A DNA stretch of 64,000 bases from JAFCUW01 sp049898325 (GTDB lineage Bacteria > Pseudomonadota > Gammaproteobacteria > Burkholderiales > Burkholderiaceae_D), in NCBI RefSeq assembly GCF_049898325.1, contig NZ_JAFCXL010000010.1:62001-126000 (forward strand). Reading direction: 5' to 3'. The position numbers and the translations under genes are program-made. The notes beneath the pieces were generated by a model. The model saw only the letters and a program-made list of their open reading frames with translations. It ran no database searches and was not told where the DNA came from. Within the stretch, counting starts at the first letter, position 1, and the number at the start of each line of letters is the position of its first letter. Positions 12,501 through 19,457 of this stretch are shown here, piece after piece.

Positions 12501-14573
12501 GGCGATTTCGTCGCCGGTAACGGCGCGCTCTTGACTAATTACCTGCTGCCCACCAGCGCCAGCGGCAGCGCCACCATCACGGCCAAAAGCGTGACGCTGA
12601 CGGCGCCGACGGTGAGCAAGGTCTATGACGGCGGCCTCGGCTACGTCACCACGGCGGGCAATCTGACCAGTCTCAGTGGCGCCCTGGTCGGTGGCGACAG
12701 CGTGACGGCGGCATCGCTGAGTTTTGCCGACAAGAATGCCGGCAGCGGCAACCGCAGCGTGTCTCTCAACAGCGCTACTGTCAACGACGGTAACAACGGT
12801 GCCAACTACCGCGTCACCCTGGCCGGCAACAGCGGCGCCAGCATCACGCCGCGCACCCTGGCGGTGTCGGCCACGGGCGTGAACCGCGTGTACGACGCCG
12901 GCACGAACGCGAGCGTCACGCTCGGCGACGACCGTGTCGTCGGCGACGTGCTCAGCCTGTCGAACACGGGCGCGCGCTTTGTCGACAAGAACGCCGGGCT
13001 GGCCAAGGCGATTATCGTCAGCGGCATCGGCAAGACGGGCATCGACAGCGCCAACTACGTGCTGGCCAGTACCACCACCAGCGCGACGGCCGACATCGCC
13101 CGCGCCGACCTGCTGCTGGGCGGCGTCAGCGCGGTGGCGCGCGCCTACAACGCCGGCACCGCCGTGACGATTGCCGGCACGCCCACCGTCACCCCACTGG
13201 GCAACGATGTGGTCGTCGTCGGCGGCAGCGCCGTCGGCACCCTGGCTGACAAGAACGCCGGCCTGAACAAGGCCGTCACGGTGGCCGGTTACACCATCAA
13301 TGACGCCAACTACCGCTTGCTTGCCCCGGCCGGCGTGACGGTCACGATCGCCCCGGCGGTGCTGGCCCTGAACGGCTTGAGCGTGGCGGCCAGCAAGACC
13401 TACGACGGCAGCCGCAACGTGACACTGACGGGCAGCGCCAGCGTGACGGGCCTGAACGGCGAAGTGGTCAGCGTGCTCGGCAGCAGTGTCGGCCAGTTCG
13501 CCGACAAGAACGCCGGCAGCGGCAAGGCGATCATCGTCAGCGGCCTGCAGGCCAGCGACAGCAATTACAGCATCGGCCAGCAGGCCGGCCTGACCGGCAC
13601 CATCGTCCCGGCCAGCCTGGCGATCAGCGGCGTCACCGCCAACGACAAGCTGTTCGACGGCAGCGTCGGCGCCAGCCTGTCGGGCAGCGCCCGCGTCAGC
13701 GCGCTGGGCGGCGACGCCGTCAGCGTGGCGGGCACGCCCGTCGCCCGCTTCGCCAGTGCCGAAGCCGGCATCGGCAAGGCCGTCACGGTCAGCGGCTACA
13801 CCCTGGCCGGGGCGGACGCTGGCAACTACAGCGCCGTGCAGCCCGCCGGCCTGTTCGCCACCATCAATGCCGACGCCACCCTGGTGCCACCGCCGGTGGT
13901 GCTGGCAGCGCCCGTACTGCCGACGCCGCCGCTGACGGCGCGCATCGCCGACCCGGCGCCCGTGCTGGCGCCCGCACCGGCGGCGGCGCCGGGCGCCAGC
14001 GTGGTCACGGTGCTGACGACGACCGAAGCGCCAGTGGCCGTGGCGCCAGCGGGCAGCGGCACCAGCGGCACCAGCGGCGCCAGCATCCCCACCAGCGCCA
14101 GCGTGATCGCCGAACCGGGCGCCAGTACCAGCAACAGCGCCAGCACCAGCAGCAGCGTCGCCAGCCCCGTCCAGGGTAACGGCCTCATCGCCGGCGCCGG
14201 CACCAGCGTTGCCGCCAGCAGCGCCGCCAGCACCGGCGCCAGCAGCAGCGGCATCGTGGTCTCGCTGGTGCGCGAACCGCTGCGCCAGCAAAGTGGCATG
14301 GTGACGGTGTCGGTGCCGACCCTGCTCGTGCAGGCGGGGGCCGGTTTCAGCTTCCCCCTGCCGACGCGGCTGGTCGAAGCAGCGGCAGTGAGCCGTGTGC
14401 CCGTGCAGGCATCGACCGCCAGCGGCGCGGCCCTGCCGTCATGGCTGACCTTCGACAACGCCAGCAAGACCTTCACCGCCACCGCGGCGCCGGCCGGCAG
14501 CTTGCCGCTGCAGGTGCTGCTGACGATCGGCACGCAACGGGCGCTGATCATGATCAGCGAGAGCGGCCGCTAA
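3546..14573 (+). CDS. Giant FHA-type TpsA adhesin with propeller-like and YDG repeats
   Basis: Secreted two-partner exoprotein of 3,675 residues. The ATG at 3546 follows GAGGA and opens an extended signal peptide (NRLYRLVWSDTLGAWVAVAE, then a hydrophobic stretch to about residue 58). The TPS secretion domain spans about residues 65-175, with NPNGVYF at about 147. A beta-helical haemagglutinin region follows to about 600. Residues about 600-1580 hold some 14 units with the recurring phrases NSLVG, GNYVVSSP and GAVTW. Then come a short beta-helical stretch, MBG-like domains (about 1870-2055) and a YDG array (about 2055-3440) whose five-module unit repeats every 433 residues. A Pro/Ala/Ser/Thr-rich linker leads to a terminal Ig-like domain (LPSWLTFDNASKTFTATAAP). 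No toxin or CDI module is seen, so the likely role is adhesion or biofilm formation. A strong hairpin follows the stop. Confidence 0.93.
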   Translation: MSGHATINRLYRLVWSDTLGAWVAVAETTRGRGKRSGRGKLMAALFAGVAAGSLAQAAAPPVTALPTGGQVVAGTVAIGQQDATMTVTQASARGAIDWQTFNVGAAARVNFVQPSASAVTLNRVLDTQASQIHGRISANGQVFLSNPNGVYFSPTASADVGALVATTHGIDNAAFMAGGVTFERRGATGSVINDGQLTAGIGGYIALLAPAVRNNGVVLAQAGTVALASGEAISLQFDARQSLVGVLATPMQIDALVENGNAIRAPGGMIVMSAQAARQLQDGVVRNSGTLEAGSLTSRGGKIVLDSAGLVDNSGAIDASGAGGGAIAISGERMLSTGALRADGGAGLIATRLRAGLVETTSALVSANGGGGVIGVDAGAGTLYSSGTYQADGRGAGQSGGSVVLAGDNISLMGATVSASGSAGGGTILVGGDYQGASASVGGAVVANASQTRVGQGVTLKADALDAGKGGKVVVWSEQNTVFGGAISATGGATGGDGGVMEVSGKQTLHFGGTADAHAVRGVAGSLLLDPKDIYIDADLTGQLELRDPHSSAGGTFGATSTALSSISGGVASATGYLVVTNPTDDLGASSAGAAYLFRQSDQALISTLYGSNANDRVGSSGTISLTNGNFVVSSPNWGTGRGAVTFGNGSTGWGGTPTVVSSSNSLVGTLTSHTNTANATTSDSVGANATTVLPNGNYLVGSASWGDMRGALTLGNGSTGTSGVISSSNSLVGSTASSSLSTDGYKQYKAGDVVGSSISVLPNGNFVMLTPAWNKGVGAVTFGTATSAPTGVLGATTSLIGNTARYDNTGEGSGTDKVGTYRQALSGSTFLVYEASFNGYAGALTYFDDVNPVVGLLSASNSLVGGAGDALSSAGITLLGSNNAYLIRSPSWSSGRGAVTWVPYGTDVKTVSVGASLAGGTASDAIGSGAVTLLANNDYVVTSPNFNGARGASTLVDGTTGKAKADQSTVVSSVNSLVGSQANDRVGADGIVALKGNGNYVTLSPYWANGSNTSAGAVTWSSGTSPTVGAVSASNSLVGSNTGDRIGSFQYNYYGYNNPAVISAEGSSVTALSNGNYVVASPMFNSTRGAATWVNGSTGATVNGGHTIAAGNSLMGANTGDFVGGFVTYADVLINSVNNTYGHYDAVANGVTALAGGNYVTSSSYWRNGAALRAGAVSWSDGAGAPLVGAISSANSLVGTVLDDRVGAGPGNGNGLQLLTGAYDSAGNQTYTGNYVVSSASWNGAYTDGGAVTWGSGVAALTGTPTSANSVLGVRNGDVATWSVLPLPVTGNYLIQNRLWDNGAITGAGALSLVNGSTGRLSDYAAQGNRNLVSAANSLVGTHLDDGVGNYVDYLYTYDAVTNTYPYTGNYLLISSGWDNGANTDAGAISWGSGTTGVSGAISSANSITGVKTDDHVGYVYALLYNGNYVVGNSHLDVNGVSNAGGASWVDGSTGRLSDYAARGNQNLMSAANAMVGSHTDDQVGSAVTLSNYYGYGPLNNQSDTGYFIISDQWNCTAGAFTYIDAAHSGSAIGGVVGAGNSVLGNPNGSLYGGLTSGAVMTTVGDTALVTYTGAGGHVLLATTAMPTAPSMSVPNATGFADADSASQIMAPDYIAGVLRTGTNLTLQANNDIYVKSAIDASGGVAGGALTMRAGRSIAVMGDIITGNRDLTLVANDSVANGVHNAYRGAGVATISMGDKLVGGAAIIDAGTGTVSITLAAGSDKTYANAGSVGINSISGGTIKVVNQGNGLGTDLPDLLANCCGYNLGYRAAGADLVLNAGAVLRASDSGSAVTLAASDKFINSSGNAGGTIVTSDPGARWLVYAAASGTSVFGNLDSANTAVWNASYTGAPVTQAGNRYLFKYQPTVTVGTQNASKTYGDDVSTSLAASVVSLSGAQAAVAGAYLGDSLVSAISGTVLATSSGAAATASAAGSPYSITVDLSGVSGNNGYAVALGSNTPRTLTVAKKALTVTATDATKTYDGLAYSGGNGVTVNGLVNSETASVLGGTLAYGGSAQGAINVGTYTITASGYSSANYTFAYVGGQLLVNPRPLTVVTANLTGLIGKVYDGGTVATLNSSNFNLSGFINGDGASVTQTVGTYASRNVGTSSVSATLSGSNFVANNGTVLSNYTLPTSASGSGTITAKSVTLTAPTVSKTYDGGLGYVTTAGNLTSLSAALVGGDTVSAATLAFTDKNAGSGNRSVSLNSATVNDGNNGANYTVSYAGNSVSTITPRTLTVSATGVNRVYDAGTNASVTLSDDRIVGDSLSVSNTSASFANKNAGLAKAISVVGIAKAGTDSANYVLASTTASTTADIARAQLALGGVSAVNRAYDTGLSVALSGNPTVNALGGDVVVVGGSASGTVHDKNVGLSKAVTVAGYTITDTNYTLVQPSAVTVDIVPAVLALGGLSVSASKTYDASRVASLTGSAVVSGLNGEVVSVLGTGSGLFADANAGSGKAVTVAGLTSSDSNYVIGQQAGLTGTIAQAALTVAVSGVNRVYDGGSSASLNSANFNVGGLVGSETIGVSQTSGTFDSKNAGARSVSAILAGGDYVAGNGALLTNYLLPTSASGSATITAKSVTLTAPTVSKVYDGGLGYVTTADNLTSLSAALVGGDTVSAATLAFTDKNAGSGNRGVSLNSATVSDGNNGANYAVSYAGNSVSTITPRTLTVSATGVNRVYDAGTNASVTLGDDRVVGDVLSLSNTGASFVDKNAGLAKAMTVSGIGKAGTDSANYVLSSTTASTTADIARAALTVTGVGAVARAYDSGLGVALSGTPVVQALGNDVVTVQGSASGTLADKNAGGAKALSVAGYTTLDNNYYLVQPQGLTVDITPAVLALGGLQVAVTKTYDGTRLASLSGSAVVSGINGEVVSVLGTGSGLFADANAGSGKAVTVAGFTSSDSNYVIGQQAGLTGTIAKAALTVAVNGVSRVYDGGSSASLVSGNFSVGGLVGSETIGVSQTSGTFDSKNAGARSVSAILAGGDFVAGNGALLTNYLLPTSASGSATITAKSVTLTAPTVSKVYDGGLGYVTTAGNLTSLSGALVGGDSVTAASLSFADKNAGSGNRSVSLNSATVNDGNNGANYRVTLAGNSGASITPRTLAVSATGVNRVYDAGTNASVTLGDDRVVGDVLSLSNTGARFVDKNAGLAKAIIVSGIGKTGIDSANYVLASTTTSATADIARADLLLGGVSAVARAYNAGTAVTIAGTPTVTPLGNDVVVVGGSAVGTLADKNAGLNKAVTVAGYTINDANYRLLAPAGVTVTIAPAVLALNGLSVAASKTYDGSRNVTLTGSASVTGLNGEVVSVLGSSVGQFADKNAGSGKAIIVSGLQASDSNYSIGQQAGLTGTIVPASLAISGVTANDKLFDGSVGASLSGSARVSALGGDAVSVAGTPVARFASAEAGIGKAVTVSGYTLAGADAGNYSAVQPAGLFATINADATLVPPPVVLAAPVLPTPPLTARIADPAPVLAPAPAAAPGASVVTVLTTTEAPVAVAPAGSGTSGTSGASIPTSASVIAEPGASTSNSASTSSSVASPVQGNGLIAGAGTSVAASSAASTGASSSGIVVSLVREPLRQQSGMVTVSVPTLLVQAGAGFSFPLPTRLVEAAAVSRVPVQASTASGAALPSWLTFDNASKTFTATAAPAGSLPLQVLLTIGTQRALIMISESGR
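5330..8290 (+). repeat. About 14 divergent propeller-like repeats inside the adhesin
   Basis: Units of roughly 55-85 residues share the order: NSLVGS, then D-x-VG, then NGNYVVSSPxW, then GAVTWxxGTTG. I count about 14 recurrences of the NSLVG-type signature, from SSSNSLVGTL near 5530 to GNSVLGNPNG near 8170. The pattern resembles FG-GAP/integrin-type beta-propeller blades, but that assignment is by pattern only. Repeats are diverged at DNA level, unlike the downstream array, so they are older or less often recombined. Confidence 0.7.
9987..13617 (+). repeat. 1,299-bp higher-order tandem repeat (YDG modules)
   Basis: The word AAAAGCGTGACGCTGACGGC recurs at 9987, 11286 and 12585, exactly 1,299 bases (433 codons) apart. 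Each period encodes five YDG-like modules (motifs such as KVYDGG and KTYDGS near the module starts). The first two periods are complete; the third has four modules and ends near 13617. A fifth-module-like unit precedes the array (about 9712-9986) and one extra diverged module follows it. Near-identity of long stretches between periods indicates recent duplication or gene conversion. Confidence 0.85.
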
Positions 14574-14599
14574 GCGGGCTGGCGACCCCGCGCGTGCCC

Positions 14600-14636
14600 A
14601 CCCACCCTGCGACGCTGCCGGCGTCGCAGGGTGGGT
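14600..14636 (+). terminator. Perfect 15-bp stem hairpin after the adhesin gene
   Basis: Arms ACCCACCCTGCGACG (14600-14614) and its exact complement (14622-14636) enclose a 7-base loop, 27 bases after the adhesin stop. There is no T-run on either side, so it would be a non-canonical terminator or a 3'-end stabiliser of the long mRNA. Confidence 0.6.
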
Positions 14637-14824
14637 CATGACGGGGCGGCGGCAGGCGCCGACTGGCCAGCGCTGGTGCGTGCAAGGGCCGCCATGCCCG
14701 CCTTTTTCTCCGGGTAGCTAACTCCGAATGCGTATGAGGAATTTCTAAAAAGTAATTTCTATCGGCGTAGAATCAGTACGGACCTAATCATCACACAATC
14801 TCACAGGACGACCTGCAGCGCGCC

Positions 14825-15622
14825 ATGTTTGCCCGTCGCGTGATGAACAAGCCAGTCATGCAGCTCAGCGTGACTCCCACTCACAGCAGGGCGCAGTCAC
14901 GGTGCAGGGATGACAGCGTCAAACAAAATGCCGACAACGCCCAGCAGGCCAATCGCCTGGTGCTGGCCGCCTCGGATGTGGCCGTCGAGGGCGGCGAGGT
15001 GGTCGAGCGGGTGGTGGCGACGATGGGGGCGATCAAGGAAAGCGCGCGCAGGATTGCCGATATTATCGGCGTGATCGACAGCATCGCCTTCCAGACCAAT
15101 ATCCTCGCCCTCAATGCCGCCGTCGAGGCGGCGCGCGCCGGCGAACAGGGCCGCGGCTTTGCCGTGGTGGCATCGGAAGTGCGCCACCTGGCCCAGCGCT
15201 CGGCCGACGCCGCCAAGGAAATAAAAACACTGATCGGTGAGTCCGTCGACAAGGTCGAGGCGGGCAGCAAACTGGTCGACGGGGCCGGTGCGACGATGAA
15301 AGAAATCGTCACCTCGGTCAAGCAGGCCGCCGACATCATGGGCGAGATTGCGCTCGCCAGCCGCGAGCAGAGTTCCGGCATCGAGCAGGTCAAGCAGGCC
15401 ATCGAGCACATGGACGAGGCCACCCAGCAAAATGCGGCACTGGTCGAAGAGTCGGCCGCCGCCGCGGCGAGCATGCAGGAACAGGCGGACAAGCTCGTAC
15501 GCGAGGTCAGCGTGTTCAAGATGTCGGCCCAGGCCGGGCCGGCCGATCTGGCGCACGGCCTGCCGCCGGTGGCGCCAACGCTGCCAGCGAAGCGCCCGCT
15601 GCGAGGCTTGCTGCCTGCGTAA
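14825..15622 (+). pseudogene. Methyl-accepting chemotaxis protein remnant (signalling domain only)
   Basis: Encodes most of an MCP cytoplasmic signalling domain: IIGVIDSIAFQTNILALNAA, then VEAARAGEQGRGFAVVASEV, the CheA/CheW-binding hairpin tip, and the flanking coiled coil to the C-terminus. The similarity begins abruptly at SVKQNADNAQQANRL. The 30 residues before it, and the 250 bases upstream, carry no transmembrane segment, sensor domain or HAMP. A normal receptor of this class would be about 500-550 residues; here 265 remain. I read it as a 5'-deleted gene. A soluble MCP fragment expressed from the ATG at 14825 is possible but unlikely, because the N-terminus looks like random coding. 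A hairpin (arms 15642-15650 and 15663-15671) follows the stop. Confidence 0.75.
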
Positions 15623-15680
15623 ATCGTGGGCAGCGCGCCCGCGCGCCAGCCACGCGGTACGCGCTGGCGCGGCTGCCATG

Positions 15681-15719
15681 TAAAAACACCCGGCAAGGCC
15701 AGTGACGTTGCCGGGTGTT
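15681..15719 (-). terminator. Intrinsic terminator of the outer-membrane barrel gene
   Basis: A perfect 12-bp stem AACACCCGGCAA (15685-15696) pairs with 15708-15719. On the minus strand the stem is followed by TTTTT. It lies 31 bases beyond the stop of the gene that ends at 15751, a textbook intrinsic terminator. Confidence 0.85.
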
Positions 15720-15750
15720 GTGCCGTTTGGCGCTTTGCTGCCGGAGACCG

Positions 15751-18024
15751 TCAGGCGCCGTCAGGCGCCGGCCCCATGCCGCCCGCGCCGCCCGGTCCCA
15801 TGCCGCCGGGACCACCGGGACCACGCCCCATGCCCGGTCCCCGTTCGTGCCCGCCTTGCTCGGACGATCGTGGGGCGGGGCCGCCGAAGCGGTACGACAA
15901 GCCCACATACAGCAGGCGCCCGTCGAAGCGGCGCGTGCTGGTCTCGCGCAGGGTGGAGCTGTCGATGACGGTTTCCATCTTGTTGGTGTTGAACAGGTCG
16001 GTGACATTCGCCACCAGCGTCAGCTGGGGCGTCAGCACGTGGCGCACGCTCAGGTTCAAGGTGGCGTTGGGCGAGCGGTAGCCCTGGCCCGACAGCATCT
16101 TGCCCTGCATTTGCAAGGCCAGTTGCAGCTGGTTTGCGGCGTCGTACTGGTAGTTCAGGCGCGCCCGCCCGCTCAGGGAATTGGCGGTGCGGGTGCTGTA
16201 CAGGCCCGTGCTGTCCTGCACCGTCTGCTGGTTGCGCGCCAGGTTGCCGTTGGCGTTGATGGTGAGGGCGGGGGTGAGCTTGCCGCTGACGGTAAATTCC
16301 ATGCCGCCCGCGTGGCTGCCGTTGCCGTTGGCGCGGGTGGTCAGCAGCACATTGTCGTCGAGGAAGCGGCGGTAGTCGACGATGGCGTCGCTGTCACGCC
16401 GGAAATAGCCGCGCAGATTGGTTTCCAGGCCCGCCAGGCGGCTTTCGACGCCCAGTTCGACGGAATCGGTCTGGGTCGGCTTGAGGTTGGGGTTGCCGGA
16501 AAAGACATTGAACTCGTCGCGGTAGATCAGCGCCGGATTGAGGTCCATCGCATTGGGCCGGCGCAGGCGGTGCGCGTAGCTCAGGCGCACATTGGTGATG
16601 TCGCTCACTTTATAGGTGGCGAAAAAACTGGGCATCAGGTTCAGGTAGCTGTTGCTCGCCGTCGCGGCGCCGGCACGCTCGGTGATATCGAGATCGGTGT
16701 ACTCGGCGCGCAGTCCGGCCAGCGCACCCCAGCGCTCGTTGATGCGGGTCTGCCAGGAACCGTACAGGACGGCCGTGTTTTCGACCAGCTCGTAGGCACT
16801 GCTGCGGCGCCCGTTGATGCGGCCGACGCCGGCAAAGATGTCGGTGTAGACGGTGTCGCTGTTGCTGCGATTGCTGGCCAGTTTATAGCCGAGCTTGGCC
16901 GAGCCGCCGCCCAGCGGACGCTCGTAGTCGCCCGTGAAATCGACGATGCGGTTGCCCATGTCGCTGTGCTGGCGCGCCTGGCTGTCGACGGTGCCGGGGC
17001 CGAACACGGCGTAGGTATTGGCGTAGGCGCTGTCGGCCACGTTGTGCGAGGTCGATACCCGCAGGTCGATTTTCACGGTCTCGCCGGGCAGGCTGCCCTT
17101 GTGGTCGTAGCGCGCGCCCCAGCCGGCGTTGCGGCTGTCGCCCTCGCGCGCGGTGACGCGCTGGTAGTCCGACAGCGGCACGCCGCCGGCGCCATCGGTG
17201 ATGTAGCGGTCGCGTCCCTGCTGATCGTTGCTGCGGCCATTGAACGAGGCGCTGGCGCTGACGGTGTCATTGGCGCCCAGGTTGTAGTTGACGGTGCCGT
17301 TGACGCCGACCATGTCGTTCAGGCCGGCGCCGTGCGAGTGCTGGCTGCTGTGCAGCATGGCGCCCGTTGGCGGGTCGAGGCGGTCACGGCTGACGTCGGC
17401 GGTGGAATTGCGGCCGTCGTGGCGCACGTTGATGCCGCCCTGGTAGCCCCAGGCGCCCTCGTTGTAGGTGCCGGAGACGGCGCTGTTGTAGCGTCCCGCC
17501 GAACCGAGGTTGGCATTGGCCACACCGGCGCCGCCGGGGCGGCGGTTGCGCCGCATGACCAGGTTGAGGATGGGGCCGCCGCCCGCTTCGTTGCCGAACT
17601 GGGCGCCGGGATTGTTGATCACTTCGACGGACTCGATGTCATCGGCCGCCATCGCCTGCAGGCCGGCGCCGCGGTTATCTCCCTGCAGCATGGCCGAGGG
17701 CTTGCCGTCGACCAGGATCTGCACATTGCTGCTGCCGCGCAGGGTGACGGTGCCGTCCGGATCGACCGCCACCGAGGGCACGTTGTTCAAGGCGTCGGCG
17801 GCGCTGCCGTTGCTGCTCGAGACGTCCGAGCGCACATCGTAGACCTGGCGGTCGATGCGGTTGGTGGGGCGCTCGCCGGCCACGGTGACGGACGGCAGCA
17901 CGGTGGCCGGGCGCGCCGCGGTTGCGCTCGTGGCCGGCGTGGCCGCGCCGGTGGTCTGGGCGAAGGCGTCGGCATGGAGCAGGGCGGCGCCGCTAAGGCA
18001 GAGGGTCAGAAATGAGTTGGACAT
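15751..18024 (-). CDS. Outer-membrane beta-barrel protein of the TonB-dependent receptor type
   Basis: Predicted outer-membrane barrel of 757 residues: a signal peptide ending ADAFAQ, then a plug domain with PSVTVAGERP, VLVDG-like QILVDGKPSAML, VEVINNPGAQFG and GGGPILNLVMRR, then a large barrel. It matches the outer-membrane beta-barrel family (OMP_b-brl_3) more than classical siderophore receptors, so the substrate is unknown. The barrel's final strand ends in LLYVGLSYRFGG, where such proteins normally stop at the aromatic residue. Here it continues with about 45 residues of Gly/Pro/Met-rich sequence (repeated GPGG and GGMGP). It has its own promoter region with TTTAC direct repeats (18108-18122) and a strong terminator, so it is probably monocistronic. 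Confidence 0.9.
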   Translation of the reverse strand: MSNSFLTLCLSGAALLHADAFAQTTGAATPATSATAARPATVLPSVTVAGERPTNRIDRQVYDVRSDVSSSNGSAADALNNVPSVAVDPDGTVTLRGSSNVQILVDGKPSAMLQGDNRGAGLQAMAADDIESVEVINNPGAQFGNEAGGGPILNLVMRRNRRPGGAGVANANLGSAGRYNSAVSGTYNEGAWGYQGGINVRHDGRNSTADVSRDRLDPPTGAMLHSSQHSHGAGLNDMVGVNGTVNYNLGANDTVSASASFNGRSNDQQGRDRYITDGAGGVPLSDYQRVTAREGDSRNAGWGARYDHKGSLPGETVKIDLRVSTSHNVADSAYANTYAVFGPGTVDSQARQHSDMGNRIVDFTGDYERPLGGGSAKLGYKLASNRSNSDTVYTDIFAGVGRINGRRSSAYELVENTAVLYGSWQTRINERWGALAGLRAEYTDLDITERAGAATASNSYLNLMPSFFATYKVSDITNVRLSYAHRLRRPNAMDLNPALIYRDEFNVFSGNPNLKPTQTDSVELGVESRLAGLETNLRGYFRRDSDAIVDYRRFLDDNVLLTTRANGNGSHAGGMEFTVSGKLTPALTINANGNLARNQQTVQDSTGLYSTRTANSLSGRARLNYQYDAANQLQLALQMQGKMLSGQGYRSPNATLNLSVRHVLTPQLTLVANVTDLFNTNKMETVIDSSTLRETSTRRFDGRLLYVGLSYRFGGPAPRSSEQGGHERGPGMGRGPGGPGGMGPGGAGGMGPAPDGA

Positions 18025-18107
18025 GGATGGGCAAATGGTGGCGCTGGTGCGCGGATGGGTCTGGACGGACGAAGCGTAGCCTACGCCGGTCCGGTCGATC
18101 GCGCAGC

Positions 18108-18122
18108 TTTACCAAACTTTAC
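18108..18122. promoter_or_regulatory. TTTAC direct repeat, candidate response-regulator box
   Basis: CTTTACCAAACTTTAC contains two TTTAC units spaced 10 bases apart, about 85-95 bases upstream of the outer-membrane barrel gene start. Direct half-sites with one-turn spacing are typical of OmpR/PhoB-family response regulators. No regulator gene is next to it. Confidence 0.45.
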
Positions 18123-18154
18123 ACCAGCGTCGCTATTTGAACGCCTGAGAAACA

Positions 18155-19423
18155 TTACGAAACATGCAGGCTGGTGCGCGCGGGCACGGGCCGCGTCAAT
18201 ACGGCCCGCCGCGCCGCCCGTTTTCTCCACCAGATCAGCACACCGGTCACGCTCAGCATCGCCACCACGAGGCCCATCAGGGAAATCAGGATGCGTCCCG
18301 GCAGCCCCAGGATGCGCCCCGAATGGAGGGGGAACTGGGCCTGCACGAAGATGTCGGCGACCGTGCCCTTCCACGGCTGGCGCTCGCCCAGCAGGCGCCC
18401 GGCGCCGTCGTAGTACAGGTAAGGGGGGCCGACGCCGCCGGCGCCGTGGTCGTCGCCCGGCTGGAAGAAGCTCACGCCATACACGCCGAATTCGGGCGAA
18501 TAGAACACCGCCCCGGCCGGCGCCGGCCAGCCGCGCCGGGCCGCTTCGGCGCTGGCCGTTTGCACGATGGCGGGGTAGGCCACGGCCGGCTCGATGGGGT
18601 GATCGGCGTCGTGCGGCGCGATGGTGTCGAACGGCGAGGGCGTCACCGTCGAGACGGTCTTGAGGACGGGATAAAACACCTCGGTGTACAGGTTCAGCGA
18701 AAACGCCGTGAACGCCAGCACGAACAGCAGCGCCCAGGTCCACAGGCTGAAGGCGCGGTGCAGGTCGAAATTGAGCCGGGCGCCACCGGCACTCCAGCGC
18801 AGCAGCCAGGCCGGCTGCCAGCGCCGCCACCAGCTTTTACCGGAGGCGGCGCTGGCAGCCGGCGCGGCCTTGCGGCGCCCCGGCAGGGTCAGGTAAAAGC
18901 CGACGAAACTGTCGAACAGCCAGACCACGGCGACTGCGCCCATCAACCACACGCCCCAGCGGTCGATGCCCCAGAAGGCGGGAATGTGCAAGGTGTAGTG
19001 CAGTTTATAGAGGAAGGAGACGAAGGTCTCCCGCGTGATCGGCCACACCGCGCCCCATTCGCGCCGGCCCAGTTCGGCCCCGCTGACGGGGTCGAGGAAC
19101 AGCTGGTTGAAGCCGGGCGCGTACAGCTTGCCGGTGGCGCCATCGACGCGCGGGCCGATGCCCAGCGCGAGCGAGTCGCCCGGCTGCGCGTGCAGCGGCA
19201 GATAGGTCACGCGCAAGTGCGGGTAGCGCGACTCGACCGCCTGCGCCAGCGCCAGCGGCGCCTGCGCGGGGCCGCGGCTGCCCGCTTGCATCAGCTGCGG
19301 ATTGAGCAGGTCGTCGAGCTCGTGATCCCACGAGATGATGGCGCCCGTCACGCCGCTGACGAACAGGAAGGCGGCCGTGAACAGGCCAAGATATCGGTGA
19401 ATCAGGGTCCAGAAAGGGCGCAC
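18155..19423 (-). CDS. PepSY-associated transmembrane protein (PiuB-like)
   Basis: Inner-membrane protein of 422 residues with the PepSY_TM layout: an N-terminal helix (IHRYLGLFTAAFLFVSGVTG) with the family's His/Trp-rich start, a periplasmic loop, a second helix (WLMGAVAVVWLFDSFVGFYL), a third (LWTWALLFVLAFTAFSL), a PepSY-like loop, and a final helix (LISLMGLVVAMLSVTGVLIW) before basic residues. Members are found with TonB-dependent siderophore receptors and are proposed to reduce or release iron from imported ferric siderophores. It starts 34 bases after the receptor gene stop, so both are likely one Fur-controlled transcript. Confidence 0.88.
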   Translation of the reverse strand: MRPFWTLIHRYLGLFTAAFLFVSGVTGAIISWDHELDDLLNPQLMQAGSRGPAQAPLALAQAVESRYPHLRVTYLPLHAQPGDSLALGIGPRVDGATGKLYAPGFNQLFLDPVSGAELGRREWGAVWPITRETFVSFLYKLHYTLHIPAFWGIDRWGVWLMGAVAVVWLFDSFVGFYLTLPGRRKAAPAASAASGKSWWRRWQPAWLLRWSAGGARLNFDLHRAFSLWTWALLFVLAFTAFSLNLYTEVFYPVLKTVSTVTPSPFDTIAPHDADHPIEPAVAYPAIVQTASAEAARRGWPAPAGAVFYSPEFGVYGVSFFQPGDDHGAGGVGPPYLYYDGAGRLLGERQPWKGTVADIFVQAQFPLHSGRILGLPGRILISLMGLVVAMLSVTGVLIWWRKRAARRAVLTRPVPARTSLHVS

Positions 19424-19457
19424 GCTGGGTCTCGCTAAGTGATGGTCGAACGGGGGC

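Noticed and set aside
11463..14291. Open frame of 942 codons on the minus strand opposite the YDG array
   Set aside because: Mirror frame of repeated GC-rich coding sequence; its repetition is inherited from the opposite strand.
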